A DNA stretch of 51,218 nt, taken from NCBI GenBank assembly GCA_964429695.1, contig CAYSCS010000104.1, positions 1 to 51,218 on the forward strand, given 5' to 3'. Shown one piece after another: positions 7,959-16,889 of this stretch. Made by a program: the position numbers and the translations under genes. The notes beneath the pieces are model-generated. The model was not told where the DNA came from, made no database searches, and saw only the letters and a program-made list of their open reading frames with translations. Numbering within the stretch: position 1 is the first letter of the stretch; every line of letters starts with the position of its first letter. The stretch comes from CAYSCS01 sp964429695. GTDB taxonomy: Bacteria > Acidobacteriota > Aminicenantia > Aminicenantales > Aminicenantaceae.

Positions 7959-9125
7959 ATGAGCGAGAGACGAAACATTGCCATCCTGGGGTCGACCGGG
8001 TCTGTGGGATGTAACACGTTGAATGTGATCAAGAAGCTTTCACCGAAATTCAGAGTGACAGGGCTTGCTGCAGGTAGAAACATAGAACTTCTCTATCAGC
8101 AAGTGAAGGAATTCAAACCCCTGATTATTTCTGTGGAGAGGAGAGAGGATGCCGAGGAATTCAAGAAAATGTATAGCGGACCTTCTCTAAAGATAACCTT
8201 CGGGCAGGAGGGAGCAGAAGAAGTGGCCCATTCGAGTGGGGCTGATATTGTCGTCTCTGCAATCACCGGAATCGCTGGATTAAGGTCCACCCTTGCTGCT
8301 GTGAGGACAGCTGAGAGGGTAGCCCTGGCGAATAAGGAATCGATGGTAGTAGCAGGTTCATTGATCCAGAATCTCGCGCAGGAAGCAGGCACAGAGATTA
8401 TCCCCATAGACAGCGAACATAGCGGAGTTTTTCAATGTTTGAACAAAGAAAGAAAGGAGGCAATAAAGAGGGTGATTCTGACTGCCTCAGGAGGGCCTTT
8501 TTTTAATTTTTCTCCGCAAGAAATAAGGGAAAAAACTCTCGAAGAAGCTTTGAATCATCCCCGCTGGAAAATGGGGAAAAAAGTGAGCATCGATTCTGCA
8601 ACCCTGATGAACAAAGGGCTTGAGCTGATTGAGGCAAAGTGGCTTTTCGGGCTTCAACCCGAACAGCTTGAGGTCTTGATTCACCCCGAGAGCATTGTCC
8701 ATTCCCTAGTAGAAATGAAAGATGGCTCTCTGCTTGCCCAGCTGAGCCCTCCGGATATGCGAATTCCTATCCAGTATGCTCTAACTTACCCAGAGAGAGA
8801 AGAGCAAATCTTACCTTCTCTGGATTTGAGAATGATAAGAACCCTGGATTTTTATGAAGTAAACCACGAGAAGTTCCCCTTGCTTTTGCTTGCCAGGAAA
8901 GCTCTCGTTGAGGGGGAGAGTTATCCAGTTGCTCTCAACGCAGCTAACGAAGTAGCTGTGGAGGCATTTCTCAGACGAGAAATTAAATTTTTAGCCATTG
9001 CAGATATTGTCTTTGAGGCGGTAGAGAAACATAAAAAGAGAGCAGTGGAAAGCATGGAAGAAATTTTGGATGTAGACCAGGAGATAAGAATGCAAACAAA
9101 AAATCTCATCAGGAGAAGGGTGTAA
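7959..9125 (+). CDS. dxr: 1-deoxy-D-xylulose 5-phosphate reductoisomerase
   Basis: Dxr catalyses the first committed step of the methylerythritol phosphate pathway, making MEP from DXP with NADPH. The protein shows the N-terminal nucleotide-binding loop ILGSTGSVG, NKESMV, the metal-binding IPIDSEHSGVFQ, HPRWKMGKKVSIDSATLMNKGLE (in part), IHPESIVHS and the C-terminal NAANEVAVEAF. A TTG-initiated frame starts at 7944 inside cdsA. The ATG at 7959 gives 388 residues, the normal length, and starts just after the cdsA stop, so it is preferred. Together with ispG in the same operon it shows that isoprenoids are made by the MEP route. Confidence 0.96.
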   Translation: MSERRNIAILGSTGSVGCNTLNVIKKLSPKFRVTGLAAGRNIELLYQQVKEFKPLIISVERREDAEEFKKMYSGPSLKITFGQEGAEEVAHSSGADIVVSAITGIAGLRSTLAAVRTAERVALANKESMVVAGSLIQNLAQEAGTEIIPIDSEHSGVFQCLNKERKEAIKRVILTASGGPFFNFSPQEIREKTLEEALNHPRWKMGKKVSIDSATLMNKGLELIEAKWLFGLQPEQLEVLIHPESIVHSLVEMKDGSLLAQLSPPDMRIPIQYALTYPEREEQILPSLDLRMIRTLDFYEVNHEKFPLLLLARKALVEGESYPVALNAANEVAVEAFLRREIKFLAIADIVFEAVEKHKKRAVESMEEILDVDQEIRMQTKNLIRRRV

Positions 9126-9126
9126 A

Positions 9127-10458
9127 ATGGGAACCTTGCTGGGAACAATCCTTGCCTTTGCTATAGTCTTTGGGGTGCTTGTCTTTTTCCATGAGTTCGG
9201 CCACTTTCTGATGGGAAAGCTGATGAGAGTGAGAGTTGAAGTTTTTTCCTGGGGATATGGAAAGAGATTATTCGGGCTTAAAAAAGGAGATACGGACTAC
9301 AGGATAAGCCTCATTCCCATGGGAGGATATGTGAGGTTTGCCGGAGAAGAAGCCTTCGCCGAAAAGGAGAAACTTGGTCCCCATGACTTCATGGCCAAAA
9401 AGAGATGGCAGAGGTTTCTGGTAATAGTCATGGGACCGGTGATGAATATTTTCCTTGCTTTACTCCTTGTTTCATTCATCAACATGGCAGGAGTCAGCGT
9501 CCCTGAGTATCAGGAGCAGAAGCCAGTGATTGGTTGGATTGAACCAAATTCGCCCGCCTCAAGAGCAAATCTTCGCCTTGGTGATGAGATTCTGAGCATA
9601 GATGGCAAAAAAACAAAGACTTGGAGTGATGTAGAGATTACTATAGGGACAAAGCCAAAGAAGATGATCACTATCGAGGTTAAGCGAGGGGAAGAAGTGC
9701 TCAGGGTTCCTCTTATGACTGAAAGCAGAACAAAGTACGAGATGGGACATGCGGGCTTTTATGGCAAAATTTTAACTCAGGTTATGATGGTTTCATCCGG
9801 GTCGCCTGCTGAAAGAGGTGGATTGAAACCGGGAGATACAATTCTCGCCATAAACGGAGATCCAGTCTATTACTACAAATTCGTGGAGATAATTCAGAGG
9901 AATCCAGGTAAAGAGCTCGATTTTCTGGTGGAAAGAGGGGGTAGAAAACTTAATTTGAAGATCAGGCCGCGTCTCGAAGGTGAGGTGGGGAAGATAGGAA
10001 TCCTTCAAGGACCAAAATCTGTGCTCAAGAAATACAAGTTTTTTCCTGCCTTTGTGCAAAGTGTGATGGATAATGCAAAATTGACATTTCTGGTGATAAA
10101 TTTTGTCAAGGCACTTTTTACTGGCGAAGCCTCAACTCGCCAGTTAGGAGGTCCTCTTGATATAGCTAATTTTTCTTACGCTGCCCTGCGAATGGGCTTC
10201 ATGGCTATGGTGGGCTGGATTGCTTTAATCAGCCTTCAACTCGGCATCATCAATCTTTTCCCTATTCCCGTGCTTGATGGAGGATTGCTTCTCGTCCTTC
10301 TTTTAGAGGGAATCTTCAGGAGAGATTTCAGCCCTCGAGTAAAGCAGATTGTGATGCAGGCCGGATTTGTGATGTTTGTCATTCTCGTTGTCTTCATCAT
10401 CCTCAACGACGTCGTCAAGAGACTCCCTAACGGGTGGCAGAGCGTCCTTCCTTTCTAA
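9127..10458 (+). CDS. rseP: RIP metalloprotease RseP (site-2 protease)
   Basis: RseP is an intramembrane zinc protease that cuts membrane-spanning anti-sigma factors and leftover signal peptides. The HEFGH zinc motif is at residues 22-26 in the first membrane helix. The third ligand, in PVLDGG, is Asp384 between the last helices. Two PDZ domains (about residues 125-210 and 215-300, with repeats of the type PNSPASRANLRLGDEIL and GSPAERGGLKPGDTIL) lie between, as in E. coli RseP. The 443-residue length is normal. The gene starts one base after the dxr stop, and its end is followed closely by ispG. Confidence 0.96.
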   Translation: MGTLLGTILAFAIVFGVLVFFHEFGHFLMGKLMRVRVEVFSWGYGKRLFGLKKGDTDYRISLIPMGGYVRFAGEEAFAEKEKLGPHDFMAKKRWQRFLVIVMGPVMNIFLALLLVSFINMAGVSVPEYQEQKPVIGWIEPNSPASRANLRLGDEILSIDGKKTKTWSDVEITIGTKPKKMITIEVKRGEEVLRVPLMTESRTKYEMGHAGFYGKILTQVMMVSSGSPAERGGLKPGDTILAINGDPVYYYKFVEIIQRNPGKELDFLVERGGRKLNLKIRPRLEGEVGKIGILQGPKSVLKKYKFFPAFVQSVMDNAKLTFLVINFVKALFTGEASTRQLGGPLDIANFSYAALRMGFMAMVGWIALISLQLGIINLFPIPVLDGGLLLVLLLEGIFRRDFSPRVKQIVMQAGFVMFVILVVFIILNDVVKRLPNGWQSVLPF

Positions 10459-10472
10459 ACACAAAAAAATCG

Positions 10473-11564
10473 ATGGCACTTCTCTTTCAGAGACGAAAGA
10501 CAAAAAAAATCATGGTGGGTAAGGTTGCCGTGGGAGGAGGGGCGCCGATATCTGTGCAGTCGATGACAAAGACAGACACCAGAGATTACCAGGCCACAAT
10601 CGCAGAGATTGAGAGGCTGGAAAAGGCAGGTTGTGAGATTGTTCGCCTCGCCATTCCTGATCAGGAAGCGATTGATGCCCTGGGGAAGATAAGGAAGCGT
10701 GTTTCCCTTCCTTTGATTGCCGATATTCATTTTGATTACAGGTTGGCCATAGCTTCCCTAAAGAAAGGTATCGATGGGCTACGCATAAATCCAGGAAACA
10801 TCGGTTCCCGAGAGAAGGTAAGAGAGGTGGTAAAGGTGGCGAAGGAAAGGCAAATCCCCATAAGAATAGGAGTCAATTCAGGATCTCTGGAAAAAGAGAT
10901 TCTGCGAAAACATGGTGGAGCAACCCCCGAAGCAATGGTTGAGAGTGCCTTGAAGCACGTGAGGATCCTTGAAGAGATGGACTTTGGGTTAATAAAGATT
11001 TCTCTCAAAGCTCCTGATATTTACCGTACTCTGAGAGCCTATAGACTGATGGCAGAAAAAGTTGAGTATCCTTTCCACGCAGGGATTACAGAAGCTGGAT
11101 TTGGTGGAGTAGGGATTGTGAAATCAGCAGTAGGGCTTGCACTCCTCTTATCTGAAGGTCTTGCAGATACCATAAGAGTTTCGCTCACTTCACCTCCTGA
11201 AGAAGAGGTGAAAATTGGGATTTCTATCCTTCGTTCAATGGGACTTCGTCCTCAAGGACTAAACCTTATCTCGTGTCCGGGATGTGGCCGAACTGAGGTC
11301 GACTTTTTTCCTCTAGTCAAGAAGATTGAAGAGAGCCTCTCTTCTCTTGACGCTGAGCTTCATTTAGCTGTCATGGGGTGCATGGTCAATGGCCCAGGTG
11401 AGGCAAAGGAAGCCTTGCTGGGGATTGCTTTCGGCCGAGAGGCAGGTGTTATGTTTAAGAAAGGGAGAGTTTACAGAAGAGTAAAAAAAGAAGATGCCCT
11501 ATGGGAATTCATTAAAGAAGCAAAGAGGCTGGCTGAAGAGAAAGGAATTAAGGGGAAGAGATAA
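10473..11564 (+). CDS. ispG: 4-hydroxy-3-methylbut-2-enyl diphosphate synthase (IspG/GcpE)
   Basis: IspG converts MEcPP to HMBPP with a [4Fe-4S] cluster, the penultimate step of the MEP pathway. Conserved blocks are PISVQSMTKTDTRD, GCEIVRLAIPD, LIADIHFDYRLA, LRINPGNIG, SCPGCGRTEVDFF and MGCMVNGPGEAKEA, the last two supplying the cluster cysteines. A GTG start at 10434 would overlap the rseP end by 25 bp. The ATG at 10473 lies after that stop and gives 363 residues, close to the short bacterial form, but its ribosome site is weak, so the start is uncertain. It is the last gene of the uppS operon. Confidence 0.95.
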   Translation: MALLFQRRKTKKIMVGKVAVGGGAPISVQSMTKTDTRDYQATIAEIERLEKAGCEIVRLAIPDQEAIDALGKIRKRVSLPLIADIHFDYRLAIASLKKGIDGLRINPGNIGSREKVREVVKVAKERQIPIRIGVNSGSLEKEILRKHGGATPEAMVESALKHVRILEEMDFGLIKISLKAPDIYRTLRAYRLMAEKVEYPFHAGITEAGFGGVGIVKSAVGLALLLSEGLADTIRVSLTSPPEEEVKIGISILRSMGLRPQGLNLISCPGCGRTEVDFFPLVKKIEESLSSLDAELHLAVMGCMVNGPGEAKEALLGIAFGREAGVMFKKGRVYRRVKKEDALWEFIKEAKRLAEEKGIKGKR

Positions 11565-11588
11565 GAAGATCTGTCAAGGGGGAAAACC

Positions 11589-12464
11589 ATGGATTCAAAT
11601 CCTTTTGAAATCCCTATTGAAACACTCAAAAAATATGAGAGATTAAAAGAAATCCTCTCTGGAATGAAGAAAGTTCTGATTGCCTTTTCTGGTGGGGTTG
11701 ATAGCACTTTTTTAATAAAAGTAGCACAAATTGTTTTAAAAGAAAATATTCTCGCCGTTATTGCATCCTCTGAAACATATCCAGAGAGAGAAAAAGAAGA
11801 GGCGGTGAGTCTCTGCGAGCAGATGGGTATTCGTTATCGGGTGATCGCTACTTTTGAGCTCGATAATCCTGATTTTTCAAGAAACTCTCCCCAGAGATGC
11901 TATTTTTGTAAGCTTGAGCTTTTCTCCAAGCTCAAAGAGATAGCTTCTTTAGAGGGAATTATCCATGTGCTTGATGGGTCAAATTTTGATGATGTTTCTG
12001 ATTTTCGTCCGGGATTTAAGGCAGCTGAGGAACTTGGTATCCGCTCCCCACTCAAGGAAGCTGAACTTCAGAAAAAGGAGATAAGGTTGCTTTCGCGATG
12101 GTTGGGCCTTTCCACTTGGAATAAACCTTCCTTGGCTTGTCTTTCCTCAAGGTTTCCCTACTATACTGCGATCGAGCGTGAAAACTTGAAGAAAGTGGCT
12201 CAGGCTGAAGAATTGCTGAGGGCGCTTGGCTTTGTTCAGGTCAGGGTCAGGCATCACGGAGAAATCGCTCGAATAGAACTCGATAGAAATGATTTTAATC
12301 GTATTTTACTGCCTGGGGTAAGAAATGAGGTTGTGGGGGGATTGAAAAGATTGGGATATTTCTATGTGACACTCGACCTCGCGGGTTACAGAACTGGGAG
12401 CATGAATGAACCTCTTCTTTTTTCTTCAGGAAAGAATGGCTCGCCCGAGAAAACTAGGAGTTAA
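11589..12464 (+). CDS. larE: LarE-type ATP-dependent sacrificial sulfur transferase
   Basis: LarE transfers sulfur to the pyridinium dicarboxylate precursor of the nickel-pincer nucleotide cofactor of lactate racemase and related racemases. The PP-loop SGGVDS is at residues 34-39. Besides the conserved cysteine in SLACLSSRF (Cys184), the protein has Cys104 and Cys107 in RCYFCK. This makes it the three-cysteine type, which in characterised homologues holds a [4Fe-4S] cluster and can act repeatedly, rather than the single-cysteine sacrificial type. The AAGGGGG site 7-12 nt before the ATG supports the start. larA, larB and larC are not in the window. The gene overlaps the convergent dehydrogenase gene by 4 bp. 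Confidence 0.88.
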   Translation: MDSNPFEIPIETLKKYERLKEILSGMKKVLIAFSGGVDSTFLIKVAQIVLKENILAVIASSETYPEREKEEAVSLCEQMGIRYRVIATFELDNPDFSRNSPQRCYFCKLELFSKLKEIASLEGIIHVLDGSNFDDVSDFRPGFKAAEELGIRSPLKEAELQKKEIRLLSRWLGLSTWNKPSLACLSSRFPYYTAIERENLKKVAQAEELLRALGFVQVRVRHHGEIARIELDRNDFNRILLPGVRNEVVGGLKRLGYFYVTLDLAGYRTGSMNEPLLFSSGKNGSPEKTRS

Positions 12465-13420
12465 GAGACGAGGTTATCGGGGGTTTTTCCGCTCAATCCC
12501 TGGATAAGATTTTTTGCGGCCATCATCGCCATCTTGAGTCGCGTTTCTCTGGTTGCACTTCCGAGGTGGGGGAGGAGAACCACGTTGTCGAGGGAGAGGA
12601 GCTTCGGATTTACTTCAGGCTCATTTTCATAGACATCGAGGCCTGCACCCCAGATCCTTTTCTCCTCAAGTGCCTGAGCAAGGGCTTTTTCGTCGATTAT
12701 GGCTCCTCTCGCCGCGTTAACCAGAATGGCATCCTTCTTCATTAAGGCGATTTTTTGGGCATCAATCAGATGGTATGTCTCTCGGTTTAAAGGAGTATGA
12801 ATGGTTATTACATCCGAGGTAGAGAGGAGTTCATCAAGGGGAAGGTAGCTTGCCTTGAATTTCTTCTCTTCCTCAGGGCTCATCCTCTTAAGGTCGTTGT
12901 AGACTATCTCCATAGCAAAAGCCTTTGCTCTTAGGGCGACTGCCTTCCCTATTCTTCCCATCCCCACAATTCCCAGGCGTTTTCCACTTACTTCCCTCCC
13001 GAGGAAAAGGTCTAGGCTCCATCTTTTAAATTTTCCCTCCCGTAAGAAGCGATCAGCCTCAGGGATCCTTCTCGCTACAGCCAGGATGAGAGCCCACGTC
13101 AAGTCTGCTGTTGTCTCTGTCAGGACCCCAGGAGTATTTGTGACAAATATCCCTTTTTCTCGAGCGTAGCTGACGTCAACATTGTCATAGCCAACGGCGA
13201 GGTTTGCGATTATTTTTAAGCGGGGTGCAGCATCGATGACACTCCTGTCTATTTCATCCATGAGCAGGCATAGAATTCCTTCTTTATCCCTTATTTTTTC
13301 AATAAGCTCGCTCTTGGTAAGGTCTCTTCCCTCTGCACCGATTTCATAATCTGTATGTTCCCTCAGGAATTCGAGGACTTCAGGAAAAATCATCTGGGTT
13401 AAAAGAGATTTAGGTTTCAT
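12461..13420 (-). CDS. D-isomer-specific 2-hydroxyacid dehydrogenase (glyoxylate/hydroxypyruvate reductase-like)
   Basis: The 319-residue protein is a complete member of the NAD(P)-dependent D-2-hydroxyacid dehydrogenase family. It has the N-terminal substrate domain, the Rossmann loop GMGRIGKAV (about residues 151-159), VNAARGAIID with the substrate Arg, the Glu in DVYENEPEV and the catalytic His in LLPHLGSAT. Overall it most resembles GyaR glyoxylate reductase. The substrate (glyoxylate, hydroxypyruvate or another 2-oxoacid) cannot be decided from sequence. An AAGGAG site precedes the ATG. The larE neighbour is convergent, so the link to lactate-type chemistry is suggestive only. Confidence 0.88.
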   Translation of the reverse strand: MKPKSLLTQMIFPEVLEFLREHTDYEIGAEGRDLTKSELIEKIRDKEGILCLLMDEIDRSVIDAAPRLKIIANLAVGYDNVDVSYAREKGIFVTNTPGVLTETTADLTWALILAVARRIPEADRFLREGKFKRWSLDLFLGREVSGKRLGIVGMGRIGKAVALRAKAFAMEIVYNDLKRMSPEEEKKFKASYLPLDELLSTSDVITIHTPLNRETYHLIDAQKIALMKKDAILVNAARGAIIDEKALAQALEEKRIWGAGLDVYENEPEVNPKLLSLDNVVLLPHLGSATRETRLKMAMMAAKNLIQGLSGKTPDNLVS

Positions 13421-13538
13421 TCGGAGCTCTCCTTAAATGAAGATAAAAAAATAGCAAAAAAACTTAAGAAAGCAAAGATAAATTATGAAATAGATTTTAC
13501 TTGAAAATACTGGGATAAAAAGGGAGGGGTTTGCTCTC

Positions 13539-13567
13539 TGGATTAACCTCAGCGCTTGATTTAGAAT
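13539..13567 (+). promoter_or_regulatory. putative promoter of ParB-like gene, leaderless type
   Basis: TAGAAT at 13562-13567 lies 6 nt before the ATG at 13574 and is preceded at 17 bp by a weak -35 (TGGATT, 13539). No Shine-Dalgarno is present, so transcription would begin at or next to the ATG. Confidence 0.45.
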
Positions 13568-13573
13568 AGAAAT

Positions 13574-14545
13574 ATGATTAAAAGAGAAAAAGAATTAGCC
13601 CTGGATGAAATAGACTTAAAAGACCAGAGATTCAGAATATCCTTATTTTTTTCGATTAAAAACCTCCTCTCCTCCGTAAAGAAAGTTGGATTAATTTATC
13701 CCCCCTTACTCACCATTAGGGAGGGAAGAATTGTACTCGTATCAGGATGGAAAAGGGTAGAGGCATGCAGGCTTCTCGGCATATCCTCAATTCCAGGCTA
13801 TTTCATCTCGGATAATGATGACCTGAAGGTTTTCCATCTTGCCTTTTTCGAAAACTTAGCCACAAGAGATTTTAATGTTCTTGAAAAGGCAGAAATCTTA
13901 AAAAAGCTGATTTCCTTTGGAGAAAAAGAGAAGAGGATAATTTCTGAGTATCTGCCGCTCCTTGGTCTGCCTCCGACCTCAACTTATTTGAATCTTTACC
14001 TTGCTTTTTCAGAATTTGAAATCGAAGAAAAAGAACTAATTCACCAGAACGAAATCCCTTTTTCTTCTTTAGAAATCTTAGCCAAACTCAAAAGGGAGGA
14101 GAGGGAGCTTATCTTCCCTTTACTCCTACCCTTGGGAAAGAATAAACAAAAAGAGCTCCTGGAATGTGCTCTGGATTTAGCGGGGAAGAAAGGCATTTCA
14201 ATTAAGAGCATTTTCCATCAGCAGGAAATAAGAGAAATCCTAGAATCCAGGAATATTTCCGCTCTCGAAAAATCCCAAAAGATTCGTCTCCTTTTGAGAA
14301 GGGAAAAATATCCTCTCTTATCCTCGTGGAGTGAATCTTTGAAGTTGATTCTAAAAAAAACTAGATGGCCAAAGGATATCATCCTTAGACCCTCTCCTTT
14401 CTTTGAAGAAGAAAAAATGTCTATTTTTTTCGATTTCAAGAATGAACAAGAGTTCGTGGAAAAAGTCTCGAAGCTTGTGGAATTAACCTCAAAAAAAGAG
14501 TTTAAGGGAATATGGAGACCTTTTTTTGATGAGGGAAAGAAATGA
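13574..14545 (+). CDS. ParB/Srx-domain protein paired with an SPL-like radical SAM protein
   Basis: Residues about 8-120 resemble the N-terminal ParB/Srx (CTPase or nuclease-like) domain. There is a box-I-like VLVSGWKRVEACRLLG in place of GxRRxxA, and a box-II-like ENLATRDFNVLEKAEIL. Residues 130-220 could form the helical HTH-like part of ParB. The rest is a C-terminal region with no family I recognise. The protein (323 aa) is not next to a ParA, and no parS-like palindrome was seen nearby, so chromosome partitioning is doubtful. Its end overlaps the SPL-like gene by 17 bp, which implies coupled expression and a shared function. What that function is cannot be read from the sequence. Confidence 0.65.
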   Translation: MIKREKELALDEIDLKDQRFRISLFFSIKNLLSSVKKVGLIYPPLLTIREGRIVLVSGWKRVEACRLLGISSIPGYFISDNDDLKVFHLAFFENLATRDFNVLEKAEILKKLISFGEKEKRIISEYLPLLGLPPTSTYLNLYLAFSEFEIEEKELIHQNEIPFSSLEILAKLKREERELIFPLLLPLGKNKQKELLECALDLAGKKGISIKSIFHQQEIREILESRNISALEKSQKIRLLLRREKYPLLSSWSESLKLILKKTRWPKDIILRPSPFFEEEKMSIFFDFKNEQEFVEKVSKLVELTSKKEFKGIWRPFFDEGKK

Positions 14546-15635
14546 CCTTATAAAAAAAATTTATATCCTGAAGGAATGTCTGAATTTTCCTCTTACCCAA
14601 AGGATTCTGGATAATGCAGGCAAAATCCCTTGGGAAATAATCGAGAACAAGCATGAACTTGGGGAAGAGATTCGTACCTCAGAGGACCCCTTAAAGGAAG
14701 GGAAGAAGATCCTTCTGCTTGCCAGACAGAAAGGGAAATTTGTCAAGTCTTGTCCCTGTACTCCAAACTATATAAGGTGTAATTACTCCATCATCAACTT
14801 GGCTTTGAATTGCCCGCTTGATTGTTCCTATTGTATCCTTCAGGGCTACCTAAAAGACCCTTTCCTGATTATTCACGTCAATCTTGAAGACCTCTGGAAG
14901 GAACTCGATGTTTACCTCGAAAAGAGGAAACATATCAAGGTCCGCATAGGGACGGGAGAGCTTGCTGACTCTCTTGCCCTCGATTTAATCTGCGAATGCT
15001 CAAAGGAGCTGATAACCTATTTCCGGAAGAAAAAAAATGCCATCCTTGAGTTTAAGACTAAAACTCTGAATATCTCTCATCTCCTTAGTCTAGAGCCTTC
15101 ATCAAACATAGTCTTTTCTTGGTCTTTGAATTCTGAAAAAGTGGCAGCAGAGGAAGAGAAAGGAGCACCATCGATAAGAGAGAGACTTGAAGTTGCTTCG
15201 AGAATTTCAGAAATCGGATTTCCCGTAGGATTCCATTTCGACCCGCTCATTCATTATCCAGGGTGGGAAGAAGACTATGAGAGGGTCGTAAGAGCGCTTT
15301 TTGAGCGCATTGACCCCTCAAGAATAGCCTGGATCAGTCTGGGCTGCCTGCGTTTTCCTCCTCGATTGAAAGAAATCATCCACAGAAGATTTCCCTCCAC
15401 CAAGATAATTTATGAGGAATTCATCCCAGGACTGGATAATAAAATGAGGTATTTTAGGCTTCTTAGACTTCGAATCTATAGAAAAATTGTTCAACTCATA
15501 AGAAATTTGGGTGGAAGAAAAATCCCTCTTTATTTTTGCATGGAAAATGAAAGTATCTGGAAAGAAATCTTTAACTGGGTTCCAAAGGGTGAGGAGATTG
15601 AAATGTTTCTCTCCTCACCCCCTTCTTTTTCTTGA
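14529..15635 (+). CDS. spore photoproduct lyase family radical SAM protein (SplB-like)
   Basis: This 368-residue protein has the radical SAM cluster motif CPLDCSYC (Cys95, Cys99, Cys102), with the C-x3-C-x2-C spacing used by the spore photoproduct lyase family, flanked by INLALN and ILQGYL as in that family. The residues GTGELADSLALD stand where Bacillus SPL has its catalytic cysteine (about 43 residues after the cluster), and no cysteine is present there. A thymine-dimer lyase reaction of the classical kind is therefore not supported. The frame can start with TTG at 14526, but the ATG at 14529 is preferred. It overlaps the upstream ParB-like gene. The real substrate is unknown. Confidence 0.8.
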   Translation: MRERNDLIKKIYILKECLNFPLTQRILDNAGKIPWEIIENKHELGEEIRTSEDPLKEGKKILLLARQKGKFVKSCPCTPNYIRCNYSIINLALNCPLDCSYCILQGYLKDPFLIIHVNLEDLWKELDVYLEKRKHIKVRIGTGELADSLALDLICECSKELITYFRKKKNAILEFKTKTLNISHLLSLEPSSNIVFSWSLNSEKVAAEEEKGAPSIRERLEVASRISEIGFPVGFHFDPLIHYPGWEEDYERVVRALFERIDPSRIAWISLGCLRFPPRLKEIIHRRFPSTKIIYEEFIPGLDNKMRYFRLLRLRIYRKIVQLIRNLGGRKIPLYFCMENESIWKEIFNWVPKGEEIEMFLSSPPSFS

Positions 15636-15696
15636 ATGAGATTGATTAAATCACACTAAGAAAAATTTTCTTACCGAAAACTAAAAAGGAAAATTT

Positions 15697-16116
15697 TTAA
15701 TCAACCCTCTCCGCCTTTTTCTCGGCAATTATGCCCACAATCTCAACTCCAGCATCTTTGATGATTTCGATGATATCGACTATCTTACCATATTCGAGGT
15801 CCTGGTCGGCTCTCAGGTAAAGCTTCTTGTCGCTTGCCGTTAGAAAAGCCTCTTCGAGCATTGTCTGGAGATTTTCTACAGTCGTCTGGTCCTGGTTGAC
15901 GAACATGGTCCCATCTTTCTTAATCGCTAGTACAACTTCAGGATTTTCGGGCATGTTGATGGTATTGAGCGCATCAGGAAGCCTGACGTCAACTCCCTTG
16001 CGAGCTAGAGGAGTGACTACCATGAAAATGATTAGAAGCACAAGCAGCACGTCACACAAAGGAACGACATTGGGCTCAGATCTTACTTCCCCTTCTTTTC
16101 CAACCGAAACTCCCAT
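15697..16116 (-). CDS. exbD: ExbD/TolR-family biopolymer transport protein
   Basis: ExbD is the single-span partner of ExbB that uses the proton gradient to energise TonB. The 139-residue protein has a short cytoplasmic stretch, one membrane helix (VPLCDVLLVLLIIFMVVTPL, about residues 17-36) containing the proton-carrying Asp, and a periplasmic domain. It lies 45 bp after exbB in a tonB-exbB-exbD order. TolR is an alternative name, but the adjacent TonB protein favours ExbD. Confidence 0.92.
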   Translation of the reverse strand: MGVSVGKEGEVRSEPNVVPLCDVLLVLLIIFMVVTPLARKGVDVRLPDALNTINMPENPEVVLAIKKDGTMFVNQDQTTVENLQTMLEEAFLTASDKKLYLRADQDLEYGKIVDIIEIIKDAGVEIVGIIAEKKAERVD

Positions 16117-16161
16117 TTCTTACCTCTCGTTTAACTCTATATTTTAGAATGGCTTAGCCTT

Positions 16162-16845
16162 CTATGAAGTCCTTTCTTCTGCTTTTCTTACGAAGAAATC
16201 CACAATTTGTGAGCTCGTATTGGCCATTTCAGCTCCGTAAGTTTCAATTCTTGTGGTGAGGAAGTTATAACACCAGAGCGCTATGACTGCCACTCCGATA
16301 CCGAAGGCTGTCGTTACTAGTGCCTCTGCAATACCTTGAGCCACTGCACCAATTCCTCCAGAGCCAGTGAGTGCCATGCCGCGGAATGCGTTGATGATTC
16401 CAGCTATTGTCCCAAAGAGTCCGATGAATGGTGCGGAGGTGGCTATAGTGGCGAGGGTGTTCAGTCCTCTTTTTAATTCCTGAGTAAAGATCACCGCAGC
16501 TCTCTCACATCCTCTTTGAGCCGTTTCAACTTGTTCTTCTAAGCTTAGATTTGCTTCTTTTCCTTCGAAGAACTCCTGAATACCCGCAGCTGTCACTCGG
16601 GCCAAATGGCTTCCCTTATACTCTTTCTTAGAAGAAAGTTCTAAGGCCTCTTTAATCTGTCCGTTTTTGAGAAGATCGGCTAACTTTGGTGCAACCTGTC
16701 TCGATTTTTTACGGGCTCTGAAGAAAACCAGCTGCCTTTCAATAAAGAAATAGAGGGAGATGATGGAGAGAATGATGAGGATGATCGCAACTGCTTTGGC
16801 CACAGCTCCCATGGCCTGCCACATTTCAATCAGACCAAATTGCAT
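16162..16845 (-). CDS. exbB: ExbB/TolQ/MotA-family proton channel protein
   Basis: ExbB forms the pentameric inner-membrane channel of the TonB motor. The 227-residue protein has three membrane helices (about residues 15-35, 120-150 and 165-195), with the conserved segment LATIATSAPFIGLFGTIAGIINAF and the following GIAEALVTTAFGIGVAV. A GGAGGT ribosome site precedes the ATG. It lies between tonB (44 bp upstream) and exbD. Confidence 0.93.
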   Translation of the reverse strand: MQFGLIEMWQAMGAVAKAVAIILIILSIISLYFFIERQLVFFRARKKSRQVAPKLADLLKNGQIKEALELSSKKEYKGSHLARVTAAGIQEFFEGKEANLSLEEQVETAQRGCERAAVIFTQELKRGLNTLATIATSAPFIGLFGTIAGIINAFRGMALTGSGGIGAVAQGIAEALVTTAFGIGVAVIALWCYNFLTTRIETYGAEMANTSSQIVDFFVRKAEERTS

Positions 16846-16889
16846 TTGATTTACCTCCTATTAAATTCGAAAGCCATTTAAAGCTTTGC

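Noticed and set aside
14529..15635. Genuine spore photoproduct lyase
   Set aside because: The catalytic cysteine position is not a cysteine, and no sporulation genes are present.
15657..15673. Palindrome TAAGAAAAATTTTCTTA as a bidirectional terminator between splB-like and exbD genes
   Set aside because: The stem is almost all A-T and there is no GC stem core. It would be too weak to call.
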